From positions 372,001-436,000 of the forward strand of contig NZ_JAICBX010000004.1 of the NCBI RefSeq assembly GCF_019492055.1: a stretch of DNA of 64,000 nucleotides, written 5' to 3'. Source of the DNA: Flavimaribacter sediminis. Its GTDB lineage: Bacteria; Pseudomonadota; Alphaproteobacteria; Rhizobiales; Rhizobiaceae. A program made the translations under genes and the position numbers. Of this stretch, positions 18,770 to 27,378 are shown piece after piece. Every line of letters begins with the position of its first letter. Position 1 is the stretch's first letter. The notes under the pieces were generated by a model, which did no database searches, was not told the DNA's origin, and worked only from the letters and a program-made list of their open reading frames with translations.

Positions 18770-19639
18770 TTACGCGGTTGTGTCAGCGAATTCGAAGAAG
18801 ACCGGCTGGTGGTCAGACCCTTGCGCGTCATTGTCTATCCAGGCGCGTCTGACCATCCTCGCGAGCCTTGGTGTGGCGAAGCAATGGTCGATCCGTTTTC
18901 CGAAGCTGTTGAAGGATATGGTGACGCCGTGCTCTTCTGCATGACCTGCGGCCACCCAGGCGTCCACGAAACCCCTCAGTTCGCCGACACGGCCGTGGTG
19001 TTCGGTCATCTCGCCGATAAAGAGGTCATATTCCACGCTATCGGGCGAAAAATTGAAGTCGCCCATCAGGATGATGTCATCCGGCATTGGAGGGGCTGGA
19101 TTGTCGAACCATCCCGCGTCGAAGGGACCGCCCCAGGTTGCACCGGTCGCCGGTCCATCGAGCAGTATCTTTTTCGCCGCTTCGATTTGCGGCAGTCTTG
19201 TTTGCGGCCCGATATGATCGAAATGCACCGAGGCGAAGCGCAGCGGACCAATGGGTGTCTTTATCACGGTTTCGAGCATTGCCCGACGGGAGTGCACCTG
19301 GCCATGCAAGGCCGTCTTCGGAAGGAGGTGGTTGGCTGATGCAAGGATCGGCCAGCGTGAGATCACCATGTTTCCGAATTGTCGCCGGCGATTGACGACG
19401 CGACCTTCGACGAAGGTGGAGGCGTCAGCGTCGACACCAGGGCCATAGACCCAATACATGTGCGGTAGCAGCGCGGCGATCTCCGCTGCCTGGTCGATCA
19501 TGCCCGAGCGATCAACAAACGTATCCACCTCCTGGAGGGCGATGAGGTCCGGATTTCCCAATTCAGCTACGATACGCTCTAGATCGTAGCGGTCGTCTTT
19601 ACCCTTGCCATACTGGATGTTGTAGGTCGCGCAGAGCAT
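18770..19639 (-). CDS. endonuclease/exonuclease/phosphatase family hydrolase
   Basis: A 289-residue metal-dependent phosphodiesterase or phosphatase of the EEP superfamily (DNase I, sphingomyelinase, inositol phosphatase). It has the ordered motifs CATYNIQYGKG (Asn), DLIALQEVDTF (metal-binding Glu), MGDFNFSPDSVEY (Asp and Asn), RIDHCFATPRL and GSDHQPVFFEF (catalytic Asp-His). No signal peptide or membrane helix is seen, so it should be cytoplasmic. It lies between the GntR regulator and the importer on the same strand with gaps of about 115-120 bases, suggesting it acts on an imported phosphoester; that is inference. The substrate is unknown. Confidence 0.9.
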   Translation of the reverse strand: MLCATYNIQYGKGKDDRYDLERIVAELGNPDLIALQEVDTFVDRSGMIDQAAEIAALLPHMYWVYGPGVDADASTFVEGRVVNRRRQFGNMVISRWPILASANHLLPKTALHGQVHSRRAMLETVIKTPIGPLRFASVHFDHIGPQTRLPQIEAAKKILLDGPATGATWGGPFDAGWFDNPAPPMPDDIILMGDFNFSPDSVEYDLFIGEMTEHHGRVGELRGFVDAWVAAGHAEEHGVTISFNSFGKRIDHCFATPRLARMVRRAWIDNDAQGSDHQPVFFEFADTTA

Positions 19640-19713
19640 GTTGACTCCTTGTCTTTGGGGCGCCGCTTCTCCAGTCGAGGCGCGGTTAAGTCAGTGACGG
19701 TTTCTGATGAAGT

Positions 19714-19728
19714 CCGGTCGGCGACCGG
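19714..19728. repeat. short hairpin between GntR regulator and EEP hydrolase genes
   Basis: CCGGTC (19714-19719) and GACCGG (19723-19728) surround a 3-base loop in the 114-base gap between the two minus-strand genes. It could be an attenuator or part of a promoter region. No T-run follows, so termination is not shown. Confidence 0.3.
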
Positions 19729-19753
19729 TGTAGAACTGTCGCGACCTGGCGTC

Positions 19754-20488
19754 TTAATCGTCGTTGGTCGCCGAAATGGTGAACCTGACCCGGGCCGTGG
19801 ACCAGACCGTCTCGGAGTAACAGATCGGAGTTCCGTCGATCAGCGTATCGACCGAGTGCAGGATCATCACCGGCATATCAGGATGCTGCCGCAATAACTC
19901 GGCCTCTTCTGGCTGGGCCGGGCGACTTTCTATGGTGGTTTCGGCCCTGAAATAGTCGGTGATGCCATAGGTTTTGTAGGTCTCGGTTGCCGACAGGAGA
20001 AGGCTCTGCCGCTCGACGAAATCAGGAAAACGGATGGACGATCGCCATGCGACGCCAAAGCCGATAGGCAAGCCGTCCGCATAGGTGATGCGTCGCGATG
20101 AGATGGCTGGCTCGCCGTCCTCAAGCCGTAATACTTGTCGGAGCCCATCGCTTGGATCGGTCATCTCGGCATCGAGAAGTTCTCCGGTAACCTTGATGCC
20201 CTGTGGCAGGAGATTGCGGTGTACGCGTGTGCGTTTACCAATAGCGTAGACGATGCGCGGAACCGCTTCGACATAGGTGCCACGGCCCTGTTCGACGCTG
20301 AGCTTGCCTTCTTTGGCCAGTTCGGCGACGGCGCGTCTGACCGAGTGACGGCCGGCGCAATATATTTCAGCCAACTCGGTTTCGGTTGGGATGCGGTCGC
20401 CCTGGACGAATTTGCCACTGGCGATATCTTCGTCGATAGCGGCCCTTACCGTTTTCCATTTGTCTCGCAACATCGCCCGCCCATTCAT
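19754..20488 (-). CDS. GntR family transcriptional regulator (HutC/PhnF-like, UTRA domain)
   Basis: A 244-residue regulator. Residues 1-75 form the winged-helix domain with GDRIPTETELAEIYCAGRHSVRRAVAELAKEGKLSVEQGRGTYV compressed in the usual order; the rest is a UTRA ligand-binding domain. The linker RTRVHRNLLPQGIKVTGELL resembles that of PhnF, the regulator linked to phosphonate genes, but no phosphonate lyase genes are present. The domain usually binds a small effector resembling the substrate of the controlled operon. The gene leads the hydrolase-importer string. An inverted repeat overlaps its start codon, consistent with autoregulation. A second ATG at codon 6 is possible. Confidence 0.9.
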   Translation of the reverse strand: MNGRAMLRDKWKTVRAAIDEDIASGKFVQGDRIPTETELAEIYCAGRHSVRRAVAELAKEGKLSVEQGRGTYVEAVPRIVYAIGKRTRVHRNLLPQGIKVTGELLDAEMTDPSDGLRQVLRLEDGEPAISSRRITYADGLPIGFGVAWRSSIRFPDFVERQSLLLSATETYKTYGITDYFRAETTIESRPAQPEEAELLRQHPDMPVMILHSVDTLIDGTPICYSETVWSTARVRFTISATNDD

Positions 20489-20499
20489 TCGGATGAATG
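20482..20499. promoter_or_regulatory. inverted repeat over the start codon of the GntR gene (candidate operator)
   Basis: CATTCAT (20482-20488) and ATGAATG (20493-20499) are perfect inverted arms around TCGG. The left arm contains the complement of the ATG. The central CATTCGGATG differs by one base from CATCCGGATG in the palindrome at 18710-18725, before the binding-protein gene. Confidence 0.5.
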
Positions 20500-20574
20500 A
20501 GCAGTAATCTGGTTTCTTAACATATCCATGACAGCCAGGGCCGTGGTGATGCGTGTGAGCGGCTCAGCTGAAGT

Positions 20575-21258
20575 TCATCGCTTCGTGCCTTCAATGGGCG
20601 AGATCAGGACGACATCGTCGCAATCCGGCGCAGAGGCGTCGTCAAAAATTGTTTCGCCGCCGCTGCTCATTCGGATCCGGTCGGTGGCCGCCAGCCGGAG
20701 CATTTCCGGGTATAGCCGATGTTCCGCCTTTAGAACCCGTGCTGCGAGCGCATTCTCGTCGTCGTCCGGTCGCACCACAACGGCGGCTTGTCCAATGATC
20801 GGGCCGTCATCCATCCCCTCATTGACGAAATGCACGGTGCATCCGTGGATCCGCATGCCGAGTGAAAGCGCGCGTTTGTGTGTTTCGAGCCCAGGCAGAT
20901 TCGGCAAGAGGGAAGGGTGGATATTCAGGATGCGCCCCTTCCACTGTCCGACAAATTCGGCGGAGAGGAGGCGCATATATCCAGCGAGGCAAATAATGTC
21001 AGGTTCGATGGAACTCAGAGCATCGAGCACGGCCGCTTCGTGTGCGCTGCGCGATCCGAAACCGGAGCGCGGTATGGCGAATGTCTCGATGTTTTCTCGC
21101 GCCGCCAGAGCCAGACCGCCTGCTTCCGGGTTATCCGAAAGGACGGCGACGATCCGGTAGGGACAATCCTGTGCCGCGCTGGCAGCGATCAGCGCTCCCA
21201 GATTGCTGCCGCGGCCCGAAATGAATACGGCGACCCGCTTGACGGACTTTCCGGTCAT
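20575..21258 (-). CDS. purN: phosphoribosylglycinamide formyltransferase
   Basis: The third step of de novo purine synthesis: transfers a formyl group from 10-formyltetrahydrofolate to GAR. The 227-residue enzyme has the phosphate loop [10 protein letters not shown] near residues 15-24, the catalytic segment [20 protein letters not shown] (Asn, His) and [15 protein letters not shown] with the catalytic Asp. It carries a roughly 15-residue C-terminal tail beyond the usual length. Its ATG overlaps the purM stop by four bases (ATGA), indicating translational coupling in a purM-purN unit. Confidence 0.96.
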   Translation of the reverse strand: MTGKSVKRVAVFISGRGSNLGALIAASAAQDCPYRIVAVLSDNPEAGGLALAARENIETFAIPRSGFGSRSAHEAAVLDALSSIEPDIICLAGYMRLLSAEFVGQWKGRILNIHPSLLPNLPGLETHKRALSLGMRIHGCTVHFVNEGMDDGPIIGQAAVVVRPDDDENALAARVLKAEHRLYPEMLRLAATDRIRMSSGGETIFDDASAPDCDDVVLISPIEGTKR

Positions 21259-22328
21259 AGACCCAGCGCGCCTCGATAACGCACGCCGGGTTCGGACGGA
21301 TCGCGTTCGACAATCACACCGATCTGTTGGGCCGTTTCGCCGTTGGTTCCGAGCGAAGCCGTCAACGCGGCGACGTCTTCAGGAGCGGCGATTGCGATCA
21401 TGCCGACGCCGCAATTGAAGGTGCGCAACATTTCAGCAGGTTCGATTCCGCCGGTAGAAGAAAGCCAGGAGAACACGGGTGGAGGCGCGAGGGCTTCGAG
21501 ATCGATTTCGGCGGCGAGGCCGGCCGGCACAACACGCGGAATGTTTTCCGGGAAGCCACCCCCGGTGATGTGCGCCAGCGCCTTGATGCGATCGGTGAAG
21601 CGCAGCGTTTCCAACAGGGATCTGACATATATGCGCGTCGGGGTCAGCAGCGCTTCCGACAGGCTGATGTCCGGTGCAAAAGGCGCTGGGTCGTCCCAGG
21701 ACAGTCCCGCTATTTCGACAATCTTGCGGACAAGCGAAAATCCATTCGAATGCACGCCGGAAGACGCCAGGCCCAGTATGACGTCGCCTGACTGGACTGC
21801 GCCCGACGGGAGCAGCCGGCCGCGCTCGGCCGCGCCGACGGCGAAACCGGCCAGATCAAAATCCTTGTCCGCATACATCCCTGGCATTTCGGCGGTTTCT
21901 CCGCCAATCAGCGCGCAGCCCGCCTGGCGGCATCCGTCGGCAATGCCTGCGACGATAGCTTCGCCTTCTTCCGGATCCAGCTTGCCGGTCGAAAGATAGT
22001 CAAGAAAGAACAGCGGTTCGGCGCCTTGCACGATCAAGTCATTGACACACATGGCGACCAGGTCGATCCCGACTGTGTCCAGCCTGCCGCTTTCGATGGC
22101 GATCCTCAGTTTCGTGCCGACGCCGTCATTTGCGGCGACAAGGACAGGGTCCTCGAAGCCTGCGGCCTTGAGATCGAACAGGCCGCCAAATCCGCCGATT
22201 TCGCCGTCTGCTCCGGGACGCCTTGTTGAGCGCACAAGCGGTTTGATACGTTCAACCAGCGAATTGCCGGCGTCGATGTCGACACCGGCGTCGCTGTAGG
22301 TGAGGCTGTTCTTTCTGGCGTCCGTCAT
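21255..22328 (-). CDS. purM: phosphoribosylformylglycinamidine cyclo-ligase (AIR synthetase)
   Basis: The fifth step of de novo purine synthesis: ATP-dependent closure of FGAM to AIR. The 357-residue product has the PurM patterns [21 protein letters not shown] at the N terminus, [47 protein letters not shown] and [13 protein letters not shown]. The ATG at 22328 follows AGGA; in-frame codons upstream are not conserved. It is divergent from the phosphotransferase gene at 22727 across a 398-base gap, and coupled to purN. Confidence 0.97.
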   Translation of the reverse strand: MTDARKNSLTYSDAGVDIDAGNSLVERIKPLVRSTRRPGADGEIGGFGGLFDLKAAGFEDPVLVAANDGVGTKLRIAIESGRLDTVGIDLVAMCVNDLIVQGAEPLFFLDYLSTGKLDPEEGEAIVAGIADGCRQAGCALIGGETAEMPGMYADKDFDLAGFAVGAAERGRLLPSGAVQSGDVILGLASSGVHSNGFSLVRKIVEIAGLSWDDPAPFAPDISLSEALLTPTRIYVRSLLETLRFTDRIKALAHITGGGFPENIPRVVPAGLAAEIDLEALAPPPVFSWLSSTGGIEPAEMLRTFNCGVGMIAIAAPEDVAALTASLGTNGETAQQIGVIVERDPSEPGVRYRGALGL

Positions 22329-22726
22329 GTTCCTGTCCGGGTAGTCGCTTTTCGGCGAGATTGCACGGCGCGGATCATCGTGCAAGACGCCAATCGTCCT
22401 ATTCCAACATTAGCATCCCGACGTGGCGCTCGACCAAGCAAATGCCGGTATTTTCGAAGCCACCCGTAAAACATTGTTTTGCCGTGTTTTTTTAGTCGAA
22501 TGCAAAGCATGAACAGGCATACAGAGCCACATTGCAAACCTCCGACTCGGTTCATGACGGCGAAACGCATATAATTTCGCCGGCGCATTTCACGGGGGAT
22601 CGTGTTCCGGAGGAAGATCAGTCTTATAATCCACCGGAATAGGCCCTAAGTCATGTCGAGGACGATGACGATTCTCATGGAGGAGAGGAGCCAGGCGTCG
22701 CCGGTTCCACAGAGTATTCTGATCCG
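22329..22726. other. 398-base intergenic region between divergent purM and the CDP-alcohol phosphotransferase
   Basis: This should hold the promoters of both directions. Visible are a hairpin at 22559-22581, a TATAAT at 22624-22629 without a good -35 partner, and a possible 25-codon frame at 22653-22730. No riboswitch of a type I know (including purine types) and no tRNA was recognised. Confidence 0.5.
22559..22581. repeat. inverted repeat in the purM / phosphotransferase gap
   Basis: GGCGAAA (22559-22565) pairs with TTTCGCC (22575-22581) around an AT-rich 9-base loop (CGCATATAA). It lies mid-gap, so it could be an operator for either direction or an RNA hairpin. Confidence 0.35.
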
Positions 22727-22730
22727 ATGA
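22653..22730 (+). CDS. possible 25-codon leader peptide overlapping the next start codon
   Basis: An ATG at 22653 opens a 25-codon frame (MSRTMTILMEERSQASPVPQ...) whose TGA overlaps the ATG of the following phosphotransferase gene as ATGA. That downstream gene has no evident ribosome binding site just before its ATG, whereas a purine-rich GGAGGAGAGGAG lies inside the small frame. Coupled translation is therefore plausible. The small frame itself has only a weak ribosome binding site, no homology is recognised, and chance overlap is possible. Confidence 0.2.
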   Translation: MSRTMTILMEERSQASPVPQSILIR

Positions 22731-23263
22731 CCATTCCCAATATCATCACCTTTTGCCGTTTCCTCATGGTCCCGGGCGTCATCTATGCGCTTCTGCAGGG
22801 CGAGATGGTGCCGGCCTTCGTCATCTTCGTCCTGGCAGGATTGTCCGACGGAATAGATGGATTCATTGCCCGGCAGTTCAATCAGCAATCGGAACTGGGA
22901 AGCTATCTCGATCCGATCGCCGACAAATTGCTTCTGATCAGCGTCTTCATCATGCTGGCGATCCTCAACTACCTGCCGCACTGGCTGGTGGTTCTGGTGG
23001 TGTCGCGCGATGTGCTGATCATGATCGCCGTCGTTCTGTCCAGCCTGATGACGCATCCGATCACGGTTAATCCATTGCTGGTTTCCAAAGCCAACACGGC
23101 TTTTCAGATCGCACTCGCAGCCATCGTTCTAGCGGAGCTTGCCTTCGAGGTTCGCTTTGGCGACCTGCAGACAATTCTTGTCTATGTCGTAACGCTTCTG
23201 ACCATTTTATCCGCCGGAGCCTATCTCCGCGTCTGGATTCATCATATGACAGATGTGGAGTGA
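22727..23263 (+). CDS. CDP-alcohol phosphatidyltransferase family protein (PgsA-like paralogue)
   Basis: A 178-residue inner-membrane protein with about five helices and the family signature SDGIDGFIARQ followed by GSYLDPIADKLLL, the metal- and CDP-binding site. It starts MTIPNIITFCRFLMVPGVI, as PgsA-like enzymes do. It may make phosphatidylglycerophosphate or cardiolipin, or use another alcohol; the canonical pgsA is probably the copy beside uvrC. It leads a plus-strand string with the permease, hda, ppk and ppx; 12 bases separate it from the next gene. Confidence 0.88.
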   Translation: MTIPNIITFCRFLMVPGVIYALLQGEMVPAFVIFVLAGLSDGIDGFIARQFNQQSELGSYLDPIADKLLLISVFIMLAILNYLPHWLVVLVVSRDVLIMIAVVLSSLMTHPITVNPLLVSKANTAFQIALAAIVLAELAFEVRFGDLQTILVYVVTLLTILSAGAYLRVWIHHMTDVE

Positions 23264-23275
23264 CGGAGCGAACCT

Positions 23276-24412
23276 ATGACGACCGAGACATTCAGGACCT
23301 CCTTGCGCTGGCAGATTGTGTTCTGGCTGTGCGTCCTGTTGGCGTTCGGGCTCTTTCTTTACGTATTCAGCGATATACTGCTCCCCTTCGTGGCCGGAAT
23401 GGCGCTCGCCTATTTTCTTGATCCGGTGGCGGATCGACTGGAAAAGTTGGGCTTGTCGCGCCTTGTCGCGACGCTCTTGATCCTTGCTGCCTTTGTTGTG
23501 CTCTTCGTCGTCGCGATCATCGTTGTCATTCCACTGCTGGTCAGTCAGGCCAACCAGTTCATCGCCGGTCTGCCCGAGTATCTTTCAAGATTGCAGCAAC
23601 TGATTTCCCCGGCCGAACTTGGATGGGTGAAAAACTGGATCGGGATGGAGCTGCCGGATCTGAAATCATCGGTCGGCGCCCTGTTGTCTCAGGGCGCCGG
23701 CTTCGTGGGAGAGATCCTGCTGCAGATCTGGAATTCGGGCATGGCGCTGATCAACATTGCGTCCCTGCTGGTCGTCACCCCAGTCGTTGCTTTCTACCTG
23801 CTTCTCGATTGGGACAGGATGGTTGATACGGTCGATAGCTGGATACCGCGCAATCATCTTGACGACGTGCGTGAAATTCTCCGCGACATGAACAAGGCGA
23901 TCGCCGGTTTCGTGCGCGGCCAAGGCAGCGTCTGTATCATTCTCGGACTGTATTACGGTATTGGCCTGACGCTCGCAGGGCTGAATTTCGGCCTTCTGAT
24001 CGGCTTGTTCGCCGGCGTCATAAGCTTCATTCCCTATGTCGGCTCGTTCGTTGGTCTATTGCTTGCAGCCGGCGTCGCTGTCGTCCAGTTCTGGCCGGAC
24101 TACGTCTCGATTGGGATTGTGCTCCTGGTTTTCTTCTCCGGACAGTTTCTGGAAGGCAATATTCTGCAGCCGAAACTCGTCGGCAAGAGCGTCAACCTCC
24201 ACCCGGTTTGGCTCATGTTTGCGCTCTTCGCCTTCGGTTCGCTGTTCGGGTTCGTTGGGCTGATGATCGCCGTGCCTGCGGCAGCTGCGACGGCTGTTCT
24301 GGTTCGTTTCGCACTGAAACGGTATCTGCAAAGCGATCTCTACGAAGGTGGACAGGACAAGGATGTCGAACTCACCGTGCCGGTGACGGAAAGACAGGGC
24401 GATGAGCCGTAG
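23276..24412 (+). CDS. AI-2E family transporter (PerM/YdgG type)
   Basis: A 378-residue inner-membrane protein of the AI-2 exporter/PerM superfamily. It has an N-terminal pair of helices, a periplasmic coil-rich stretch (about 95-135) and a cluster of C-terminal helices with the conserved GLVGLFAGVISFIPYVGSF-like segment GLFAGVISFIPYVG and SVNLHPVWLMFALFAFG. Most members have no known substrate, and the autoinducer-2 role holds for only a few. Its last 11 bases overlap hda, an arrangement seen widely in rhizobia as far as I know, so co-expression is likely. Confidence 0.9.
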   Translation: MTTETFRTSLRWQIVFWLCVLLAFGLFLYVFSDILLPFVAGMALAYFLDPVADRLEKLGLSRLVATLLILAAFVVLFVVAIIVVIPLLVSQANQFIAGLPEYLSRLQQLISPAELGWVKNWIGMELPDLKSSVGALLSQGAGFVGEILLQIWNSGMALINIASLLVVTPVVAFYLLLDWDRMVDTVDSWIPRNHLDDVREILRDMNKAIAGFVRGQGSVCIILGLYYGIGLTLAGLNFGLLIGLFAGVISFIPYVGSFVGLLLAAGVAVVQFWPDYVSIGIVLLVFFSGQFLEGNILQPKLVGKSVNLHPVWLMFALFAFGSLFGFVGLMIAVPAAAATAVLVRFALKRYLQSDLYEGGQDKDVELTVPVTERQGDEP

Positions 24413-25124
24413 CGACCATACATCCGCCGATCGGCCGAACGACCAACTGCCCCTGGGGTTCGCCCACGACGCCAGCACGTCGCGCGATGATCTTGTCGTT
24501 TCGGATCCTGTCAGCCAGGCCATCCGGCTGATTGACGACTGGCCTGCCTGGCCTTCACCGGTCACGATCCTCGCTGGCCCGACAGGCTCGGGCAAGACGC
24601 ATCTCGCCAATATCTGGCGGGATCGGGCGTGCGCCGTCGAAATCACGGTGAGATCGGGCGAAGAGAACAACCTGAAGTCGGCGGAAAGCGGACCGGTGCT
24701 GATCGAGGACATAGACCGTACCGGCTTCGACCAGACGCTGCTTTTCCACCTGATCAACACCGTGTTGCAGCATCGGACATCGCTGCTTGTCACGTCGCGC
24801 ATCTGGCCTGCCGGATGGCCGTTGGACCTTCCTGACCTGAGATCGCGACTGAAAGCCGCAACCGTTGTCGAGATCGGAGAACCTGACGACGAACTCCTCG
24901 CTCGAGTCATCGTCAAGCTGTTCGCCGACAGGCAATTGGGCGTGGATGAAAAGGTGGTCTCGTACCTTGTGAACAGAATGGAAAGGTCACTTGACGCTGC
25001 TCAACTGATCGTGCACCGGATGGACAATCTTGCGCTCTCGCGGGGCAGCAGGATAAACCGACGCATCGCCGCGGACGTGTTGCAGGAACTGGAAGATCGG
25101 GATCATCATGAAGACGTGTTATAG
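24402..25124 (+). CDS. hda: DnaA-related replication inactivator Hda (HdaA)
   Basis: A 240-residue AAA+ protein like the ATPase core of DnaA without its DNA-binding domain. Near the N terminus NDQLPLGFAH is a candidate beta-clamp-binding segment. Walker A GPTGSGKTHLANIW lies near residues 59-72, Walker B is VLIEDIDRTG, and LPDLRSRLKAATVVEI is the sensor/arginine-finger region. Hda with the clamp stimulates ATP hydrolysis by DnaA to prevent over-initiation; in Caulobacter HdaA does the same. It overlaps the permease gene and is followed 46 bases on by ppk. Confidence 0.92.
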   Translation: MSRSDHTSADRPNDQLPLGFAHDASTSRDDLVVSDPVSQAIRLIDDWPAWPSPVTILAGPTGSGKTHLANIWRDRACAVEITVRSGEENNLKSAESGPVLIEDIDRTGFDQTLLFHLINTVLQHRTSLLVTSRIWPAGWPLDLPDLRSRLKAATVVEIGEPDDELLARVIVKLFADRQLGVDEKVVSYLVNRMERSLDAAQLIVHRMDNLALSRGSRINRRIAADVLQELEDRDHHEDVL

Positions 25125-25170
25125 TCCGATAGTGCAGCGCGGATCAGGAATCCCCGCCCGGAGCTAGGAT

Positions 25171-27369
25171 ATGGACGACAAACCGACGCAAGCCGGTATC
25201 GACACATCCGCAGAAGCCGATGTCGAGTCCCTGATGCAGAGTCCAGAGCGGTTCATCAACAGGGAACTGTCCTGGTTGCAGTTCAATCGCCGTGTGCTCG
25301 AGGAAACCCAGAACAGCGGACATCCGCTTCTGGAGCGGGTGCGGTTCCTTTCAATCTCCGCCGCCAATCTCGACGAGTTCTTCATGGTGCGCGTCGCCGG
25401 CCTCGAAGCCCAGATTCGCGAGGGGATTCTCAATCGCTCGGCGGATGGCCGCACGCCGCTGCAACAGCTCGAGGAGGCGCTGCGCGAAATCGGCAAGCTG
25501 CAGCTGGAGCAGCTCGCCTCGCTCGCCGTCCTGCAACAATACCTCGCAGAGGAGAGCATTCACATCGTTCGTCCGGGTTCGCTCGACGACGCCGACCTGG
25601 AATGGCTCCGCAATGAATTCATCGAATCGATTTTTCCAGTTCTGACGCCCTTGTCGATCGATCCCGCCCATCCGTTTCCATTTATTCCCAATCTGGGTTT
25701 CTCGATCGTCCTGCAGCTGTACGAACGCCAGACCAGAGAGCCGATGACCGGCCTTGTCAGGCTGCCTGTCGCGCTGAAGCGCTTCTACCTGTTGCCGGAG
25801 CGTGAGAACGGCAAGATGCGCTTTATCTCGCTTGAAGATATCGTCGAGCAGTTCATGGAAGTGCTGTTTCCGGGCTACGACATAACCGAAAGCGGGACGT
25901 TTCGGATCATCCGCGACAGCGATATCGAGGTGGAGGAAGAAGCTGAAGACCTCGTGCGGCTGTTCGAACGCGCGCTGAAGCGCCGACGTCGCGGTTCAGT
26001 GATCCGCATCGAGTTTGATTCCGAACTTCCGGATCCCTTGCGCAACTTCGTGCAGACCGAACTCAATGTGCCAGCCGATCGTGTCGCCACGCTGCCCGGA
26101 TTGCTCGCGCTTTCGACCATATCGGAGATCGTCAGTATCCCTCGGGACGATCTCAAGTTCGAACCCTACAACGCACGTTTTCCCGAGCGTATCCGCGAAC
26201 ATGCAGGCGATTGCTTCGCCGCGATCGAGGAAAAGGACATCATCATCCACCATCCATACGAATCCTTCGATGTGGTGGTGCAGTTCCTGCGGCAGGCGGC
26301 GCGCGACCCGGATGTTCTCGCCATCAAGCAGACCCTTTACCGGACGTCGAACGACAGCCCGATCGTGCGCGCCTTGATCGATGCGGCGGAGATGGGCAAG
26401 TCGGTCACGGCGCTCGTTGAACTGCGCGCGCGTTTCGACGAAGAGGCCAATATCCGCTGGGCGCGCGACCTGGAGCGCGCGGGCGTGCAGGTCGTCTTCG
26501 GTTTTCTGGAATTGAAAACCCATGCGAAGATGTCGCTGGTGGTGCGCCGCGAGGAAGGCAGGCTCGTAAGTTATTGTCACCTCGGCACGGGCAACTACCA
26601 CACAGTGACCGCGAAGATTTACACAGATCTGTCGTTCTTTACCTGCGATCCGGAAATCGCCAGCGACGTCGCCCACATCTTCAACTTCATCACTGGCTAT
26701 GGCAAACCCACGGAGCGCATGAATCTCGCGGTGTCTCCGGCTACGCTTCGCAAGCGCATGCTGGAGCATATCGACGCGGAAACCGACCACGCCCGCAATG
26801 GCCGTCGGGCCGCCATCTGGATGAAAATGAACTCCCTGGTTGATCCTGAAATCATAGACTCGCTTTACAAAGCCAGCCAGGCCGGCGTCGAAATCGACCT
26901 CGTCATTCGCGGCATATGCTGCCTGCGGCCGCAGGTGCCCGGCCTGTCGGACAATATTCGCGTCAAATCGATCGTCGGGCGCTTCCTCGAACACAGCCGC
27001 ATCGTCTGTTTCGGCAACGGCCATGGTCTCCCCAGCGAAGATTCGATTGTCTATATCGGCTCCGCCGACATGATGCCGAGAAATCTGGATCGCCGCGTCG
27101 AAACTATGACGCCGTTGAAGAACCCTACGGTCAAGGAGCAGGTGCAGTCACAGATCATGCTCGGAAACCTGATCGACAATCAGCAAAGCTACGAGATCCT
27201 GTCGGACGGGACGTCGCGCCGCATCGATGTCAAACCGGGCGAGGAGCCTTTCAACGCCCAGCACTATTTCATGACCAATCCCAGCCTGTCGGGCCGGGGC
27301 GGAGCGCTTGCCTCCAGCGCTCCCAAGCTGATCGCCGGACGTTTGTCCAAGGGTAAAAATTCAAAGTGA
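25171..27369 (+). CDS. ppk: polyphosphate kinase 1
   Basis: Makes inorganic polyphosphate from ATP reversibly through a phosphohistidine. The 732-residue protein has the PPK1 domain order: N domain starting [19 protein letters not shown], head domain, then two phospholipase-D-like C domains. The autophosphorylated His lies in [32 protein letters not shown] and NRRVETMTP-like [16 protein letters not shown] are further markers. The ATG follows GAGCTAGGAT. ppx starts 9 bases after its stop, pairing synthesis and breakdown of polyphosphate in one unit. Confidence 0.97.
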   Translation: MDDKPTQAGIDTSAEADVESLMQSPERFINRELSWLQFNRRVLEETQNSGHPLLERVRFLSISAANLDEFFMVRVAGLEAQIREGILNRSADGRTPLQQLEEALREIGKLQLEQLASLAVLQQYLAEESIHIVRPGSLDDADLEWLRNEFIESIFPVLTPLSIDPAHPFPFIPNLGFSIVLQLYERQTREPMTGLVRLPVALKRFYLLPERENGKMRFISLEDIVEQFMEVLFPGYDITESGTFRIIRDSDIEVEEEAEDLVRLFERALKRRRRGSVIRIEFDSELPDPLRNFVQTELNVPADRVATLPGLLALSTISEIVSIPRDDLKFEPYNARFPERIREHAGDCFAAIEEKDIIIHHPYESFDVVVQFLRQAARDPDVLAIKQTLYRTSNDSPIVRALIDAAEMGKSVTALVELRARFDEEANIRWARDLERAGVQVVFGFLELKTHAKMSLVVRREEGRLVSYCHLGTGNYHTVTAKIYTDLSFFTCDPEIASDVAHIFNFITGYGKPTERMNLAVSPATLRKRMLEHIDAETDHARNGRRAAIWMKMNSLVDPEIIDSLYKASQAGVEIDLVIRGICCLRPQVPGLSDNIRVKSIVGRFLEHSRIVCFGNGHGLPSEDSIVYIGSADMMPRNLDRRVETMTPLKNPTVKEQVQSQIMLGNLIDNQQSYEILSDGTSRRIDVKPGEEPFNAQHYFMTNPSLSGRGGALASSAPKLIAGRLSKGKNSK

Positions 27370-27378
27370 ACAGGGTGA

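Noticed and set aside
22329-22652. Purine riboswitch or PurR-like box before purM
   Set aside because: No conserved aptamer core or recognised operator was found; only one short hairpin.
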